A stretch of 37,601 bases of DNA. It comes from a virus. The position numbers and the translations under genes are program-made. Position 1 is the first letter of the stretch; each line of letters opens with the position of its first letter. The notes beneath the pieces were generated by a model, which did no database searches, was not told the DNA's origin, and worked only from the letters and a program-made list of their open reading frames with translations. Location of the stretch: the IMG/VR virus record IMGVR_UViG_3300042479_001090, positions 1 to 37,601 of that record; one strand, 5' to 3'. Below, one piece after another: positions 8,559-16,800 of this stretch.

Positions 8559-9896
8559 ATGTTTTCAAACGCAAAATATCCAATAAGAACATCAAAAGCT
8601 ACTCCCACACCTACACCAACGCCTACTCCTACACCAACGCCTACTCCTACACCAACGCCTACTCCTACACCAACGCCTACTCCTACACCAACGCCTACTC
8701 CAGGACCTTCTAATGCATCTAATTATACCGTAGCTAGATGGGAAGGTACAAGTAATGCAGCGGGTCTGCCCCCTGGATCAAGCAATGCAATATGGGAATT
8801 TTATTTATTTGAAGATGGTTGGGGTGAATTAAGAGTGGGTACATCGTCCTTTACGTCTGGGGTTACTGGTGTTTATACTGCTGCCGGTGTAGGATCATCC
8901 TATACGTTCATACAAGGACAAAGTTATGTGTTTAAAATGTCAAGTAGTGCAGTTATTGTATATGAGGGATTCACCCGTGTAAATGGTTCATTGTCCGCAG
9001 CAACCGCATATCCAACACTTAATTCGGTTGCTTCGCCCTCTTGGCCACCATCAGGATGGACTAGTCTACAAAATGCTAATATAGATGATAATTTTGTTAT
9101 AGTACCACATGCTGCAACTACAGTACTAGGAACATCAAGAACAACAATGTATGTAGGAAGTAATTCGTACATTACATGGGGTGCAGGAACTGGTTCTTAT
9201 AGCGGATTATCTACTACTAATCCTATGCAAGATAAAATAATGATGGCTTCCGCAGACAGAAGTTATCAAAGAGTTGCATATAAAACCGGAACAACATATG
9301 CTGCTTCCGGTACAGGTCCTGGTCCCACACCAACTCCTACACCAACTCCTACACCAACTCCAACACCAACTCCAACACCAACACCTAGTGGTGGTGGTTC
9401 GGATGGGCCTGGTTGGACATATAGTTTTTCAACATCAAATCGTAATGATTTTACTGGATTTGTAGGTGCTCAAGTTGTACTTAATACTTCTTATACTTAC
9501 TTTAATTTATCACAAGTCGGGGTTCCATATCAATCTGTTAACGGCTCGTCATATAATGTTACAGTTTATGTATTAAATTCATCTGGTACTCAATTGGGAT
9601 CATATGCATTAACTGTTGCATCTGGAGCTGCATTTGCTTATAGTTATGTATCAGTAACACATCAATTTGCAGCAGGCGCAACATTTTATATTGTTATCGC
9701 AACAACAAATGGTGGATTAAGTTGGAATGATGTTGCGGGGAGTTCTGTATCTGCTTATGTTTTAGTTCCACCTAGTTCATTAACTGCTGTAGTTTCTGTT
9801 ACTGGAGCTTATTTAAGCAGTATACCAAGTGCGCCTGGTTTATTTGGTGGTAACGCATCTTATGCTGGATTATTAGCTGTAGGATTTACATCTTAA
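8559..9896 (+). CDS. Fibre protein with two Thr-Pro linkers joining beta-sandwich domains
   Basis: I start the gene at the ATG at 8559 (MFSNAKYPIRTSK, 445 residues). An in-frame ATG at 8511 lies inside the preceding gene, and its extra 16 residues do not look native. A near-match start element (AATATATA) precedes 8559 by 5 nt. After a 15-residue head comes a Thr-Pro linker (about residues 15-48). Next is a globular domain (about 50-255) with YVGSNSYITWGAG and DNFVIVPHA, resembling nidogen-like sandwiches. A second Thr-Pro linker (about 257-276) follows, then a Gly-rich hinge and a Ser/Val-rich beta domain to residue 445. Thr-Pro runs are stiff extended spacers, so the two domains are probably held apart as adhesive beads. 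A tail-chaperone-like gene follows after 3 nt, which supports a tail role. The ligand is unknown. Confidence 0.82.
   Translation: MFSNAKYPIRTSKATPTPTPTPTPTPTPTPTPTPTPTPTPTPTPTPTPGPSNASNYTVARWEGTSNAAGLPPGSSNAIWEFYLFEDGWGELRVGTSSFTSGVTGVYTAAGVGSSYTFIQGQSYVFKMSSSAVIVYEGFTRVNGSLSAATAYPTLNSVASPSWPPSGWTSLQNANIDDNFVIVPHAATTVLGTSRTTMYVGSNSYITWGAGTGSYSGLSTTNPMQDKIMMASADRSYQRVAYKTGTTYAASGTGPGPTPTPTPTPTPTPTPTPTPTPSGGGSDGPGWTYSFSTSNRNDFTGFVGAQVVLNTSYTYFNLSQVGVPYQSVNGSSYNVTVYVLNSSGTQLGSYALTVASGAAFAYSYVSVTHQFAAGATFYIVIATTNGGLSWNDVAGSSVSAYVLVPPSSLTAVVSVTGAYLSSIPSAPGLFGGNASYAGLLAVGFTS
8613..8702 (+). repeat. 18-bp minisatellite, five copies (Thr-Pro linker 1)
   Basis: The unit ACACCAACGCCTACTCCT is repeated five times in tandem; the fifth copy differs only in its last base. 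Each unit encodes three Thr-Pro pairs, so gain or loss of a unit changes linker length by six residues without a frameshift. Confidence 0.95.
9327..9386 (+). repeat. 12-bp minisatellite, five copies (Thr-Pro linker 2)
   Basis: The unit ACACCAACTCCT occurs five times in tandem, with single-base changes in the last three copies. Each unit encodes two Thr-Pro pairs. It is a separate array from the 18-bp one, with a different unit length and third-base pattern. Confidence 0.92.
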
Positions 9897-9899
9897 TTT

Positions 9900-10352
9900 A
9901 TGAAAATATCAAAAATAATAAACAATCAAATATTTGTCGATGAACATACACAAATGTTTCCGACAGTTGCATTTCCACCTGACGGAACAGTTCCACAACC
10001 ATTTATGGAATTTCATAATTTATATGAAGTAGTGGATTATGTATCATATAATTCAAAAACACAAAAATTACAATCAATATCACCAACACTGATAGACAAT
10101 AAAGTTTATATCGTTGAAGTAATTGATAAATCACAAGAAGAACGTACTGCTGAACTTTTTATTGAAGTTCGATCAAAAAGAGATAGATTATTAAAAGAAT
10201 CTGATGTTTTTGTTTTATCTGATAGATGGGATTCTTATTCAGATGAAAAAAAGTTAAAATTGTCTCTATATCGTCAAAAACTTAGAGATATTCCTCAAGA
10301 GTTTGCAGATCATTTGGATAATGTTTTTTGGCCGTCAATACCTATAACTTAA
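9900..10352 (+). CDS. Tail assembly chaperone-like protein
   Basis: This is a 150-residue protein. Its second half carries the hallmark of small phage tail-fibre assembly chaperones (the type Pfam calls Phage_tail_APC, from memory): RSKRDRLLKESD, DEKKLKLSLYRQKLRDIP, and a terminal WPSIP. The first half (MKISKIINNQIFVDEHTQMF) is less conserved and probably forms a small beta domain that contacts the fibre. Such proteins are typically encoded just after the fibre they help to fold or mount, and this one starts 3 nt after the Thr-Pro-linked fibre gene. Its stop codon overlaps that of the reverse-strand gene in a shared TTAA. The family call is good; the specific partner is inferred from position. 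Confidence 0.78.
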   Translation: MKISKIINNQIFVDEHTQMFPTVAFPPDGTVPQPFMEFHNLYEVVDYVSYNSKTQKLQSISPTLIDNKVYIVEVIDKSQEERTAELFIEVRSKRDRLLKESDVFVLSDRWDSYSDEKKLKLSLYRQKLRDIPQEFADHLDNVFWPSIPIT

Positions 10353-11008
10353 ATATAAATCTTGGTTTTTTCATGACCAACGACAATGTTAGGATCAATC
10401 ATTACTTTGTATCCCAATCTTGTTGCTTCTCTACACCAAGCAACATCTTCCATTGTAAAATCTGTTGAACCTCTAATATCAACGAATTCAGGACGAAACC
10501 AAGGATATTTCATACTTTCAAATACTCCTCGTTTAATTAACATAAATCCAAATCCTGTATAAACTACGGGAAATTTCTTATGTTTGCTTTTAAAATCATT
10601 TAATACAACATCATCCATAAATTGGAAACTACCATTTTGTTGAAAGTAATCTTCATCCCAATATGGAACAGTTGCATAATGTGTTCCACCATCCATTTTA
10701 TATATACCACTTACAATATCTTCCTTATGATCCAATAATTGTTGAAATTGTTGCGGTGTAAATAACACATCATTATCAACCCATAACATATAATCATAAT
10801 CTAATTTACCACCAAATGGTTTTTGATTTTCACCTGCTAATATATTACCACCCAAACACATATTACGAACATAATAAATATTACAACTATACTTCTGCGA
10901 ATAAATAATACTATGTCCTTTGTTATAACAATATCCTAATAAATTAGTCCAACATTGTAAGAAGTTTCCGCTGTATTCTTTGCCGGGTAAACAAAACAAA
11001 ATTTTCAT
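10349..11008 (-). CDS. GT-A fold glycosyltransferase (family 2-like)
   Basis: This is a 219-residue protein and the only reverse-strand gene. The start MKILFCLPGKEYSG fits the first beta strand of a nucleotide-sugar binding fold. YMLWVDNDVLF (residues 73-83) contains the metal-binding DxD motif (D78, D80). TGFGFMLIKRGVFESM (151-166) and FTMEDVAWCREATRLGYKV (184-202) match the acceptor and ED catalytic-base region of family 2 enzymes, and GHE at 211-213 is a likely metal-binding histidine. It would transfer a sugar from a nucleotide-sugar donor in the host cytoplasm. Targets could be the host surface polysaccharide (superinfection exclusion), virion proteins, or modified phage DNA; the sequence does not decide. 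It lacks a membrane anchor. Its start is SD-less, and its stop overlaps the convergent neighbour by 4 nt. Confidence 0.85.
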   Translation of the reverse strand: MKILFCLPGKEYSGNFLQCWTNLLGYCYNKGHSIIYSQKYSCNIYYVRNMCLGGNILAGENQKPFGGKLDYDYMLWVDNDVLFTPQQFQQLLDHKEDIVSGIYKMDGGTHYATVPYWDEDYFQQNGSFQFMDDVVLNDFKSKHKKFPVVYTGFGFMLIKRGVFESMKYPWFRPEFVDIRGSTDFTMEDVAWCREATRLGYKVMIDPNIVVGHEKTKIYI

Positions 11009-11024
11009 AAAATATAATAATTAA

Positions 11025-11036
11025 AATTGTACAATT
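11025..11036. promoter_or_regulatory. 12-bp perfect palindrome in the divergent intergenic region
   Basis: AATTGTACAATT is a perfect inverted repeat in the 71-nt gap between the glycosyltransferase start (11008, reverse) and the gene starting at 11080 (forward). It has the size and place of an operator for a dimeric regulator acting on both directions, but AT-rich DNA makes short palindromes fairly common. Confidence 0.3.
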
Positions 11037-11063
11037 ACACATATATATCTGTGTTACAACCTC

Positions 11064-11070
11064 GAAAGGA
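11064..11070 (+). promoter_or_regulatory. Shine-Dalgarno for the 66-residue protein
   Basis: GAAAGGA lies 9 nt before the ATG at 11080. It is one of only two good Shine-Dalgarno sites in the window, most genes having none, which suggests high or separately timed expression of this small gene. Confidence 0.7.
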
Positions 11071-11079
11071 TATTATAAT

Positions 11080-11280
11080 ATGGAAAATCAACTATCAAGA
11101 TTCAGTGTTACAGAAATCAAAGCCTTAGTTTATGATGAATTGGCAAAGGCTGAACAAGCTCAAGCCAATATTCGTATTCTAAATCAAGAACTACGAACCA
11201 GACTTCAACCTCCAGTAGCTCAAGACGGCGGTCAACCAACCGTTACTTCTGCTGATTTCTCTGGTGCTCCAGATGCCTAA
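11080..11280 (+). CDS. Small helical protein of unknown function (66 residues)
   Basis: Residues 1-45 (SVTEIKALVYDELAKAEQAQ and onwards) are predicted by eye to form one amphipathic helix rich in Ala, Glu and Gln. The tail (LQPPVAQDGGQPTVT) is flexible and ends GAPDA. There is no signal peptide or membrane segment. A good Shine-Dalgarno precedes it. It is followed after 3 nt by another helical gene, and the pair ends in a terminator, so the two form a small operon distinct from the fibre genes. I do not recognise a family. The base composition is richer in G+C than the fibres, and the codon pattern looks like an ordinary cytoplasmic or structural protein. Confidence 0.72.
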   Translation: MENQLSRFSVTEIKALVYDELAKAEQAQANIRILNQELRTRLQPPVAQDGGQPTVTSADFSGAPDA

Positions 11281-11283
11281 GTT

Positions 11284-11562
11284 ATGTCAGAACCAATTAA
11301 ATTCACACAAGAAGAACTAGATAATTTGGGTAAAATACAATCCAAATATCAAGAAAATACTTTCCGATTCGGACAGTTATATCTAGACAAACTCTCGTTG
11401 GATGAAAAGTTCAAACAATTAACAGAATCAGAAGCAAGTTTGAAAAATAACTTCTTGGAAATTCAAAAAGAAGAAGAAACATGGTTAAATAGTATCACTA
11501 CAAAGTATGGCGAAGGATCACTATCGTTGAAAGACGGTACCTTTATTCCAACAAAAAAGTAA
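11284..11562 (+). CDS. Small coiled-coil protein of unknown function (92 residues)
   Basis: The sequence is strongly charged and helical. FTQEELDNLGKIQSKYQENT and LDEKFKQLTESEASLKNNFL show heptad-like spacing of Leu, Phe and Ile, so a coiled coil or helical hairpin is likely over residues 7-75. The end (KYGEGSLSLKDGTFIP) looks like a small beta hairpin and resembles the close of short proteins found in T4-like phages, a comparison made from memory only. It follows the preceding gene by 3 nt and is terminated 22 nt downstream. The function is unknown; a scaffold, chaperone or regulator role are all possible. Confidence 0.72.
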   Translation: MSEPIKFTQEELDNLGKIQSKYQENTFRFGQLYLDKLSLDEKFKQLTESEASLKNNFLEIQKEEETWLNSITTKYGEGSLSLKDGTFIPTKK

Positions 11563-11583
11563 TACACCAAACAAAATTCAAAT

Positions 11584-11618
11584 AACCCACATAATTAATT
11601 TTATGTGGGTTTTTTATT
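11584..11618 (+). terminator. Rho-independent terminator
   Basis: An 11-bp perfect stem AACCCACATAA / TTATGTGGGTT (11584-11594 with 11601-11611) encloses a TTAATT loop and is followed by a T-rich run to 11618. It is the only clear intrinsic terminator in the window and separates the two small helical genes from the structural genes that follow. Confidence 0.9.
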
Positions 11619-11645
11619 GTATATATATAATTAAACATTTTAGGA

Positions 11646-11673
11646 TATAATCTATAGAACTTTTATATTTATA
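11646..11673 (+). promoter_or_regulatory. Probable promoter region for the 654-residue protein and downstream genes
   Basis: The 131-nt gap after the preceding gene is the largest in the window. After the terminator it contains TATAAT (11646-11651) and TATTTATA (11666-11673), the latter 20 nt before the ATG at 11694. No convincing -35 box stands at 16-18 bp from TATAAT. A new transcription start after a strong terminator is expected, so one of these is probably the promoter. Confidence 0.45.
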
Positions 11674-11693
11674 TCTAGCAAATATATTTTCTT

Positions 11694-13658
11694 ATGAACA
11701 TGGATCAATTTATTGTACGACCAGGTCAAAAAACAACTGAAGAAAAAACACAGGTTATTAATGTACACAGAACCGTTAAAGGATTCTATAAAGCATCTAT
11801 CATGGAACCAGATGCAAGTGGCACTATTAATGAAGCATTTTCAACTGGTTGGAAACCTAACACCATTCTAAACAGTGGATTAGACAAAATTGCTTATATG
11901 CCATGGGCACAAACATTCCAATTTTGTTTAATAGGCAATTATCCATATAGCGGATCATATCAAACTGCTTCTTACGATGAAACCATGTTGAAGGCTCCAA
12001 AGAAAATTCATGCATTTTATTTGCCAGGTCAAGGAAATTGTGGACATGTGATATCTGGAAGCACAGTAAGATTGTTCAGAACATTTGATTTTTATAAGGA
12101 AACAGACAACACAACTTATACCGAAGTAGGATTTAAAGAAACACCTGCAGCAACTACATTGTTTAGTAAAATTCGTTTTGATCCAACGATGAGTTTACAT
12201 GCGGGTCAATTTATGCGTGTTTCATATGAACTTCGTGTAAATTTGAATCCTGCTACTGGTAGTACAGGTGGCGTTTCACCAAGTCCATTTCCATCATTTA
12301 CAGGATGGACTACTGGTTCATTGGATAAAGAAGCAATTCAAAAAGTAGGATTATGTGGTATTGATACTAAAACCGGATTAGCTACACCAATTGACGAAGG
12401 TGGTTTTTGTAACGAACCATTTGCTCCAGGTCAATTGAGTTTCGGACCTGCATTTGGATTTGTTAATAGATATTATAATGGATCAAATGTAAATTATTAT
12501 CAATCAGCATCATCAACATATGAACCAAATCCATTTAAAGCAATTGGTCCTCTTCAAGAATTTGATGTAGGTTACTCTAACATTTTTCAAATTCTTGATG
12601 CTGGTATTTCTCAAAGCTTAACAAATAACGGTGGTGCATATAGTGGCAGTTTTCAAGTTCCTGGTATATCAACTTATTTACCAAGAAATTATTTTACCGC
12701 CGATTTAATTTATGGTGGTTCTAGAGTAATGGGTGGAACTGATATATATGAAACTTTTACATATGATCAACCGAAATCAAATGGTAGATTTGAGTCTGGA
12801 TCAGTTACAGTTAGTACCGTTACTGGAATTCTTAGTAGTTCAACAGCATTTTTTTGGGACAAAACGACGCAGACATTCCCCAGATTAGATAATTTGTGGA
12901 CACCATATAGTAAAATTGCATCAGAGGCCTCATCTACCGGAGCGACACCAGCGTATAGTGGATTTAAAAACAATACAAATTTATTTACTGATAAATTTTA
13001 TGATCCGTCAATGCAAACTAATGGTAGTTTATCATATCCATTATATCCATCTTCTTTAGCGGTTCCTGGTGGAAATGGAACTGGATCTGTTTATGAACCA
13101 ACTGTTGGCGTTTTCTTTGGTAAAATGAAGTCAGATTTGTCAAATAACACAAAAAATCTTAAAATTCCTTCATCTTTTCCATATTGGGATGATTGGAATC
13201 CATATACACCAACAGGTTCGTTTCCGTCACCAATAAACCAAATATCAAATTTATATGTTCGTGGATCAAGTGTATTCTTGTCTACACATTCAGGATCCGC
13301 AACATTGTTTAGTGCATCTGTAGATAGATCAAGCAACACTGGTACAAAAGTATTTTCATTTGAATTACCATTGTCAATTGTACCGTACAATACAGGCAGT
13401 TATTTTAGAGATAAATATGCTATATTTAGCAATGCAAATGCAAATAACATTGATATTCCTTCTGTATATTGGCCAGGCGCATCTGCACCGGCTTGGAGAA
13501 CAATTGGTATTGGACCAACAAGTGCAAATATAAATCCAGACACAATGACAGATTCAGCTAAATACAATGGATATGTTTATGTGTTGGAAAACGATCAAAT
13601 TAAAGATAAAGATTATTCATTAAAGGTAATATTTAGATATAGTTGGAATAGAGCTTAA
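11694..13658 (+). CDS. Putative virion structural (tail or baseplate) protein, 654 residues
   Basis: Two in-frame ATGs (11694 and 11700) are possible starts; I kept the first. Residues 20-180 hold a beta-rich head with ILNSGLDKIAYMPW, FQFCLIGN and TYTEVGFKETPAATTLFSKI, followed by LHAGQFMRVSYELRVNLNP, a pattern I associate with phage tail or baseplate-distal proteins. The middle (200-560) is rich in Tyr, Ser, Pro and Gly with no clear repeat. The end is a beta strand with Lys and Arg (DYSLKVIFRYSWNRA). It is less repetitive and richer in aromatic residues than the surrounding fibres. It follows the terminator, so it is probably first in a long structural operon. The structural role is inferred from context; the precise function is unknown. 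Confidence 0.7.
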   Translation: MNMDQFIVRPGQKTTEEKTQVINVHRTVKGFYKASIMEPDASGTINEAFSTGWKPNTILNSGLDKIAYMPWAQTFQFCLIGNYPYSGSYQTASYDETMLKAPKKIHAFYLPGQGNCGHVISGSTVRLFRTFDFYKETDNTTYTEVGFKETPAATTLFSKIRFDPTMSLHAGQFMRVSYELRVNLNPATGSTGGVSPSPFPSFTGWTTGSLDKEAIQKVGLCGIDTKTGLATPIDEGGFCNEPFAPGQLSFGPAFGFVNRYYNGSNVNYYQSASSTYEPNPFKAIGPLQEFDVGYSNIFQILDAGISQSLTNNGGAYSGSFQVPGISTYLPRNYFTADLIYGGSRVMGGTDIYETFTYDQPKSNGRFESGSVTVSTVTGILSSSTAFFWDKTTQTFPRLDNLWTPYSKIASEASSTGATPAYSGFKNNTNLFTDKFYDPSMQTNGSLSYPLYPSSLAVPGGNGTGSVYEPTVGVFFGKMKSDLSNNTKNLKIPSSFPYWDDWNPYTPTGSFPSPINQISNLYVRGSSVFLSTHSGSATLFSASVDRSSNTGTKVFSFELPLSIVPYNTGSYFRDKYAIFSNANANNIDIPSVYWPGASAPAWRTIGIGPTSANINPDTMTDSAKYNGYVYVLENDQIKDKDYSLKVIFRYSWNRA

Positions 13659-13673
13659 TTTAGTTGAACAGTT

Positions 13674-13889
13674 ATGTCATATCAATTAGTTAATTCAGGT
13701 TCAATTGCTAACTCTGATAACGCAGATACACTGCGTGTATCATTTGCTAAGATTAATGGTAATTTTTTGGAATTATCAGGGAGTTTGAATTTTGATCAAA
13801 CTCCCGTTGGTAGTGCTGGGGGGTCTGCGGGTTACATCATTATAAAAATAAATGGAACAAACTATAAACTTCCTATTTATAATGTGTGA
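13674..13889 (+). CDS. Small virion-type protein with NADTLR..FxKINGNFxEL motif
   Basis: This 71-residue protein begins MSYQLVNSGSIANSDNADTL and continues RVSFAKINGNFLEL. This motif recurs in many phage structural proteins, where it usually precedes a beta-rich fibre or baseplate domain. The end GYIIIKINGTNYKLPIYNV is also a common phage strand pair. It starts 15 nt after the preceding stop without a Shine-Dalgarno, and its TGA overlaps the GTG start of the next gene by 4 nt (GTGA), so translation of the two is probably coupled. It may be an adaptor that attaches the large repeat protein to the tail; that is inference. Confidence 0.75.
   Translation: MSYQLVNSGSIANSDNADTLRVSFAKINGNFLELSGSLNFDQTPVGSAGGSAGYIIIKINGTNYKLPIYNV
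13874..13881 (+). promoter_or_regulatory. TATWTATA start-site element before the GTG start
   Basis: TATTTATA lies 4 nt before the GTG at 13886. It is inside the preceding coding sequence (codons of LPIYN), so part of its conservation may be by chance. Confidence 0.25.
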
Positions 13890-16800
13890 GATTATTCCAT
13901 AATATATTTTATAGAAGGTTTAAGTCTGTTCCTCTTTCGTATTATAAAAGAGGAAAAGAATTAATTGTTGCTGAAACTTTTACATCCAGTGTAAGCGCAT
14001 CATTAAAATTAAATGAAGTTGGAATTTTACCGGATTATTTTAAAGAAAAAAGCAATTTTCAGTTTGGTACATCCAACATAAGTGAATTTTATCTTCCTGA
14101 AATTACACAAACGGGTTTAGTTTTAAAAAATATAAGTTATGAATTAACACCTTATTCAAATGTAGGGGAATTGTTTGGATTAAAAAATATAAGTCATGAA
14201 TTAACGCCTTATTCAAATGCGGAAGAATTGTTTGGATTAAAAAATACTATTTACGATTCAACATCTAAAGAAATAATTGAAAATTTATTAAGTTCAAATG
14301 AATTTAATTACAACAATTTAAATTTAGATGCGACATCAAATTTTTTAAATTCTTCTCAATTTAATTATAACAATTTAAATTTAGATGCAACATCAAATTC
14401 ATTATCGTCAAAAATTATAAACAATGAATTTACAAAAATTGACACTATATCAAATACAGAAGGATTAAGTACAGTTGAAATAAGTACTGTTTTATTGGAT
14501 CAAAACAATAATAATTTAAACCTAAATAATTTAAAACTTGATATTGTTAATTTAGATTCATCAAATATTAACGAATCGTTGATTGGTGTAAATAGTATTA
14601 ATGTTACATTGGATTTATCTAATATTATTTCCAATTTAAATAGTATTGATTATAATTTACAAATAATTGATAAAACAGATACTAATATATCTGTAAATAC
14701 GATTGATTACAATTCACAGACAATTGATAAAATACTAAATTATAATTCATTAAATACGATTGATTATTTAAATTATGTTACAGATACATCATCTAATAAT
14801 ACAACTGTTAATTTATTAGATCATTTTATCCCACAAATAGATAAATCAATAACAAATATATCGTTAAATACAGTTGATTATTTAGTTTTTATTCCGGACA
14901 AATCATCAAATCAAGAAAATTTATTAAATACTGATTATCTTTTATATAAACCAGATCATTCTGACAATGTTAGTAATTTAAAAACAATAGATTATTTAAC
15001 GTTTGTTCCTGATAAATCAACAAATCAAGAAAATTTATTAAATACCGATTATCTTTTATATAAACTTGATACTTCGGATAATATTAGTAATTTACAATCA
15101 TTAGACTATTATAAAAGTACAATTGATAGTTCTAATAATGGTATTGCTTTAAATAATACAACATTGTTTTTAGTTTTGATTGATAGTGGATTTGATAGAA
15201 ATACATTAAATAATATAACTTATACATTAAGTTTGCCTGATTTTAGTACCGAATTTATTTCTGTTAAAACAACCGATAATTATTTTGTTTTAACCGATAC
15301 ATTTAATTTAAATACTACTCTCAATAATACATCGCATTATCAAACACTAATTGATACATTTACAACAGACAATAAATTATCAAATATAGATTTAAAATTT
15401 TATCAAGTTGATATTGGAAATATTGGAATAAATATATCTAATATAAATTATTATTTAGTACAAATTGATAATTCTTCAATTAATTTGACGGTATCAAATT
15501 TAGATTATTATGTTACTCCAGTTGATATTGTATCTTATAATTTAAGAATTGACAATATAGATTATAAACCGATAGTTGTTGATACAGGTTTATTTTATAA
15601 TAAATTCAACGATTTAACATTTGTTTTGCCATATTTTGATACGAATCAAAATGTAATAACATTAAATGAAATAAATAGAAGTTTATCTTTAACTGTAGAT
15701 TCTGGATTAAATAATCCATCGTTGAATGAAATATTGAACAGTGATATTGGTTTGTTATTAGATGTTTCCCCATTTGAATTAAATTTGAATGAAATATTAA
15801 ATTTGTTTGTTAAAGTAGATCAAAATGAATTTAATATAAATGTAAACAATGTTTTACACGATTTAACATTAACGGATAAAATTCAATATTCAAATAATGC
15901 AAGTCAAATATTACACGATTTAACATTATCAGATAAGTTTAATTTTTCAAATAAATTAAATGACATTTTGATAAAATATGATTCATTTCCTGCAACTTTT
16001 AGAAATCAAATTAATGAATTGTCTTATATACAAAATTCGTTTCCTGTATATATCAATTCAAATTTAAACAATTTAAGTTATGAATTATCTAAAGAATCGG
16101 TTACCAATTCAAATAATTTAAACGATTTAAGCTACAATTTATCTAAAGAATCCACGACAAACACAAATAATTTAAATAATCTAAGTTACGATTTGTCAAA
16201 AGAATCATCTAATTTTAATTTTAATTTAAACAATTTACTGTATGAACAGTCAAAAGAATCGGCGAATTTCACAACTAATTTAAACAATTTAAGTTACAAT
16301 TTATCCAAAGAATCCATTGAATTTAATGTAAACACATCTTTAATTTACAATTACAGTCCCGAAATCATAGATTATGATATCAATTTTTCCTTAACATATT
16401 TGTCCGAACCAATAGATGTAATTAATTTCGGATTATCATCATCATTAAATAATGTTTATACACCAGAATCAATTGATAGTATAATATCTACATCTTTAAA
16501 TTATGTATATTCGCCAGAAATTATTAGTTTTAGTTTAAAACCACAAGTTGATTATACAACATTTAAACAATCCACTAATAACAGTTCAAACTTAAGTGAA
16601 TTGACATATAATACATCAAATGAAACTATAAATGAAACAATAGGATTGTCGGTTGATAGTGTATATGCGCCGGAAAAATCTTTAGTATCGCAGAGTTTGA
16701 CGGGAACAGAATTATATTCTGTTACAACGGATCAAGCAACTGCATCAAAGATTTCATTTGTTCCATATGATAGTTCTTCAAATCTTACATTCAACAGTTC

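Noticed and set aside
8613-9386. The 18- and 12-bp arrays as a CRISPR
   Set aside because: Units are directly adjacent, with no spacers, and encode Thr-Pro in frame.
9274-9465. Forward open frame rich in Gln, Leu and His over the second Thr-Pro array
   Set aside because: It is an alternative frame of the 12-bp minisatellite and starts inside the fibre gene.
11646-11651. TATAAT as a full host sigma-70 promoter
   Set aside because: No TTGACA-like box stands at 16-18 bp upstream; TTGTAT at 11617 is 23 bp away and overlaps the terminator, so only a weak -10 claim is kept.
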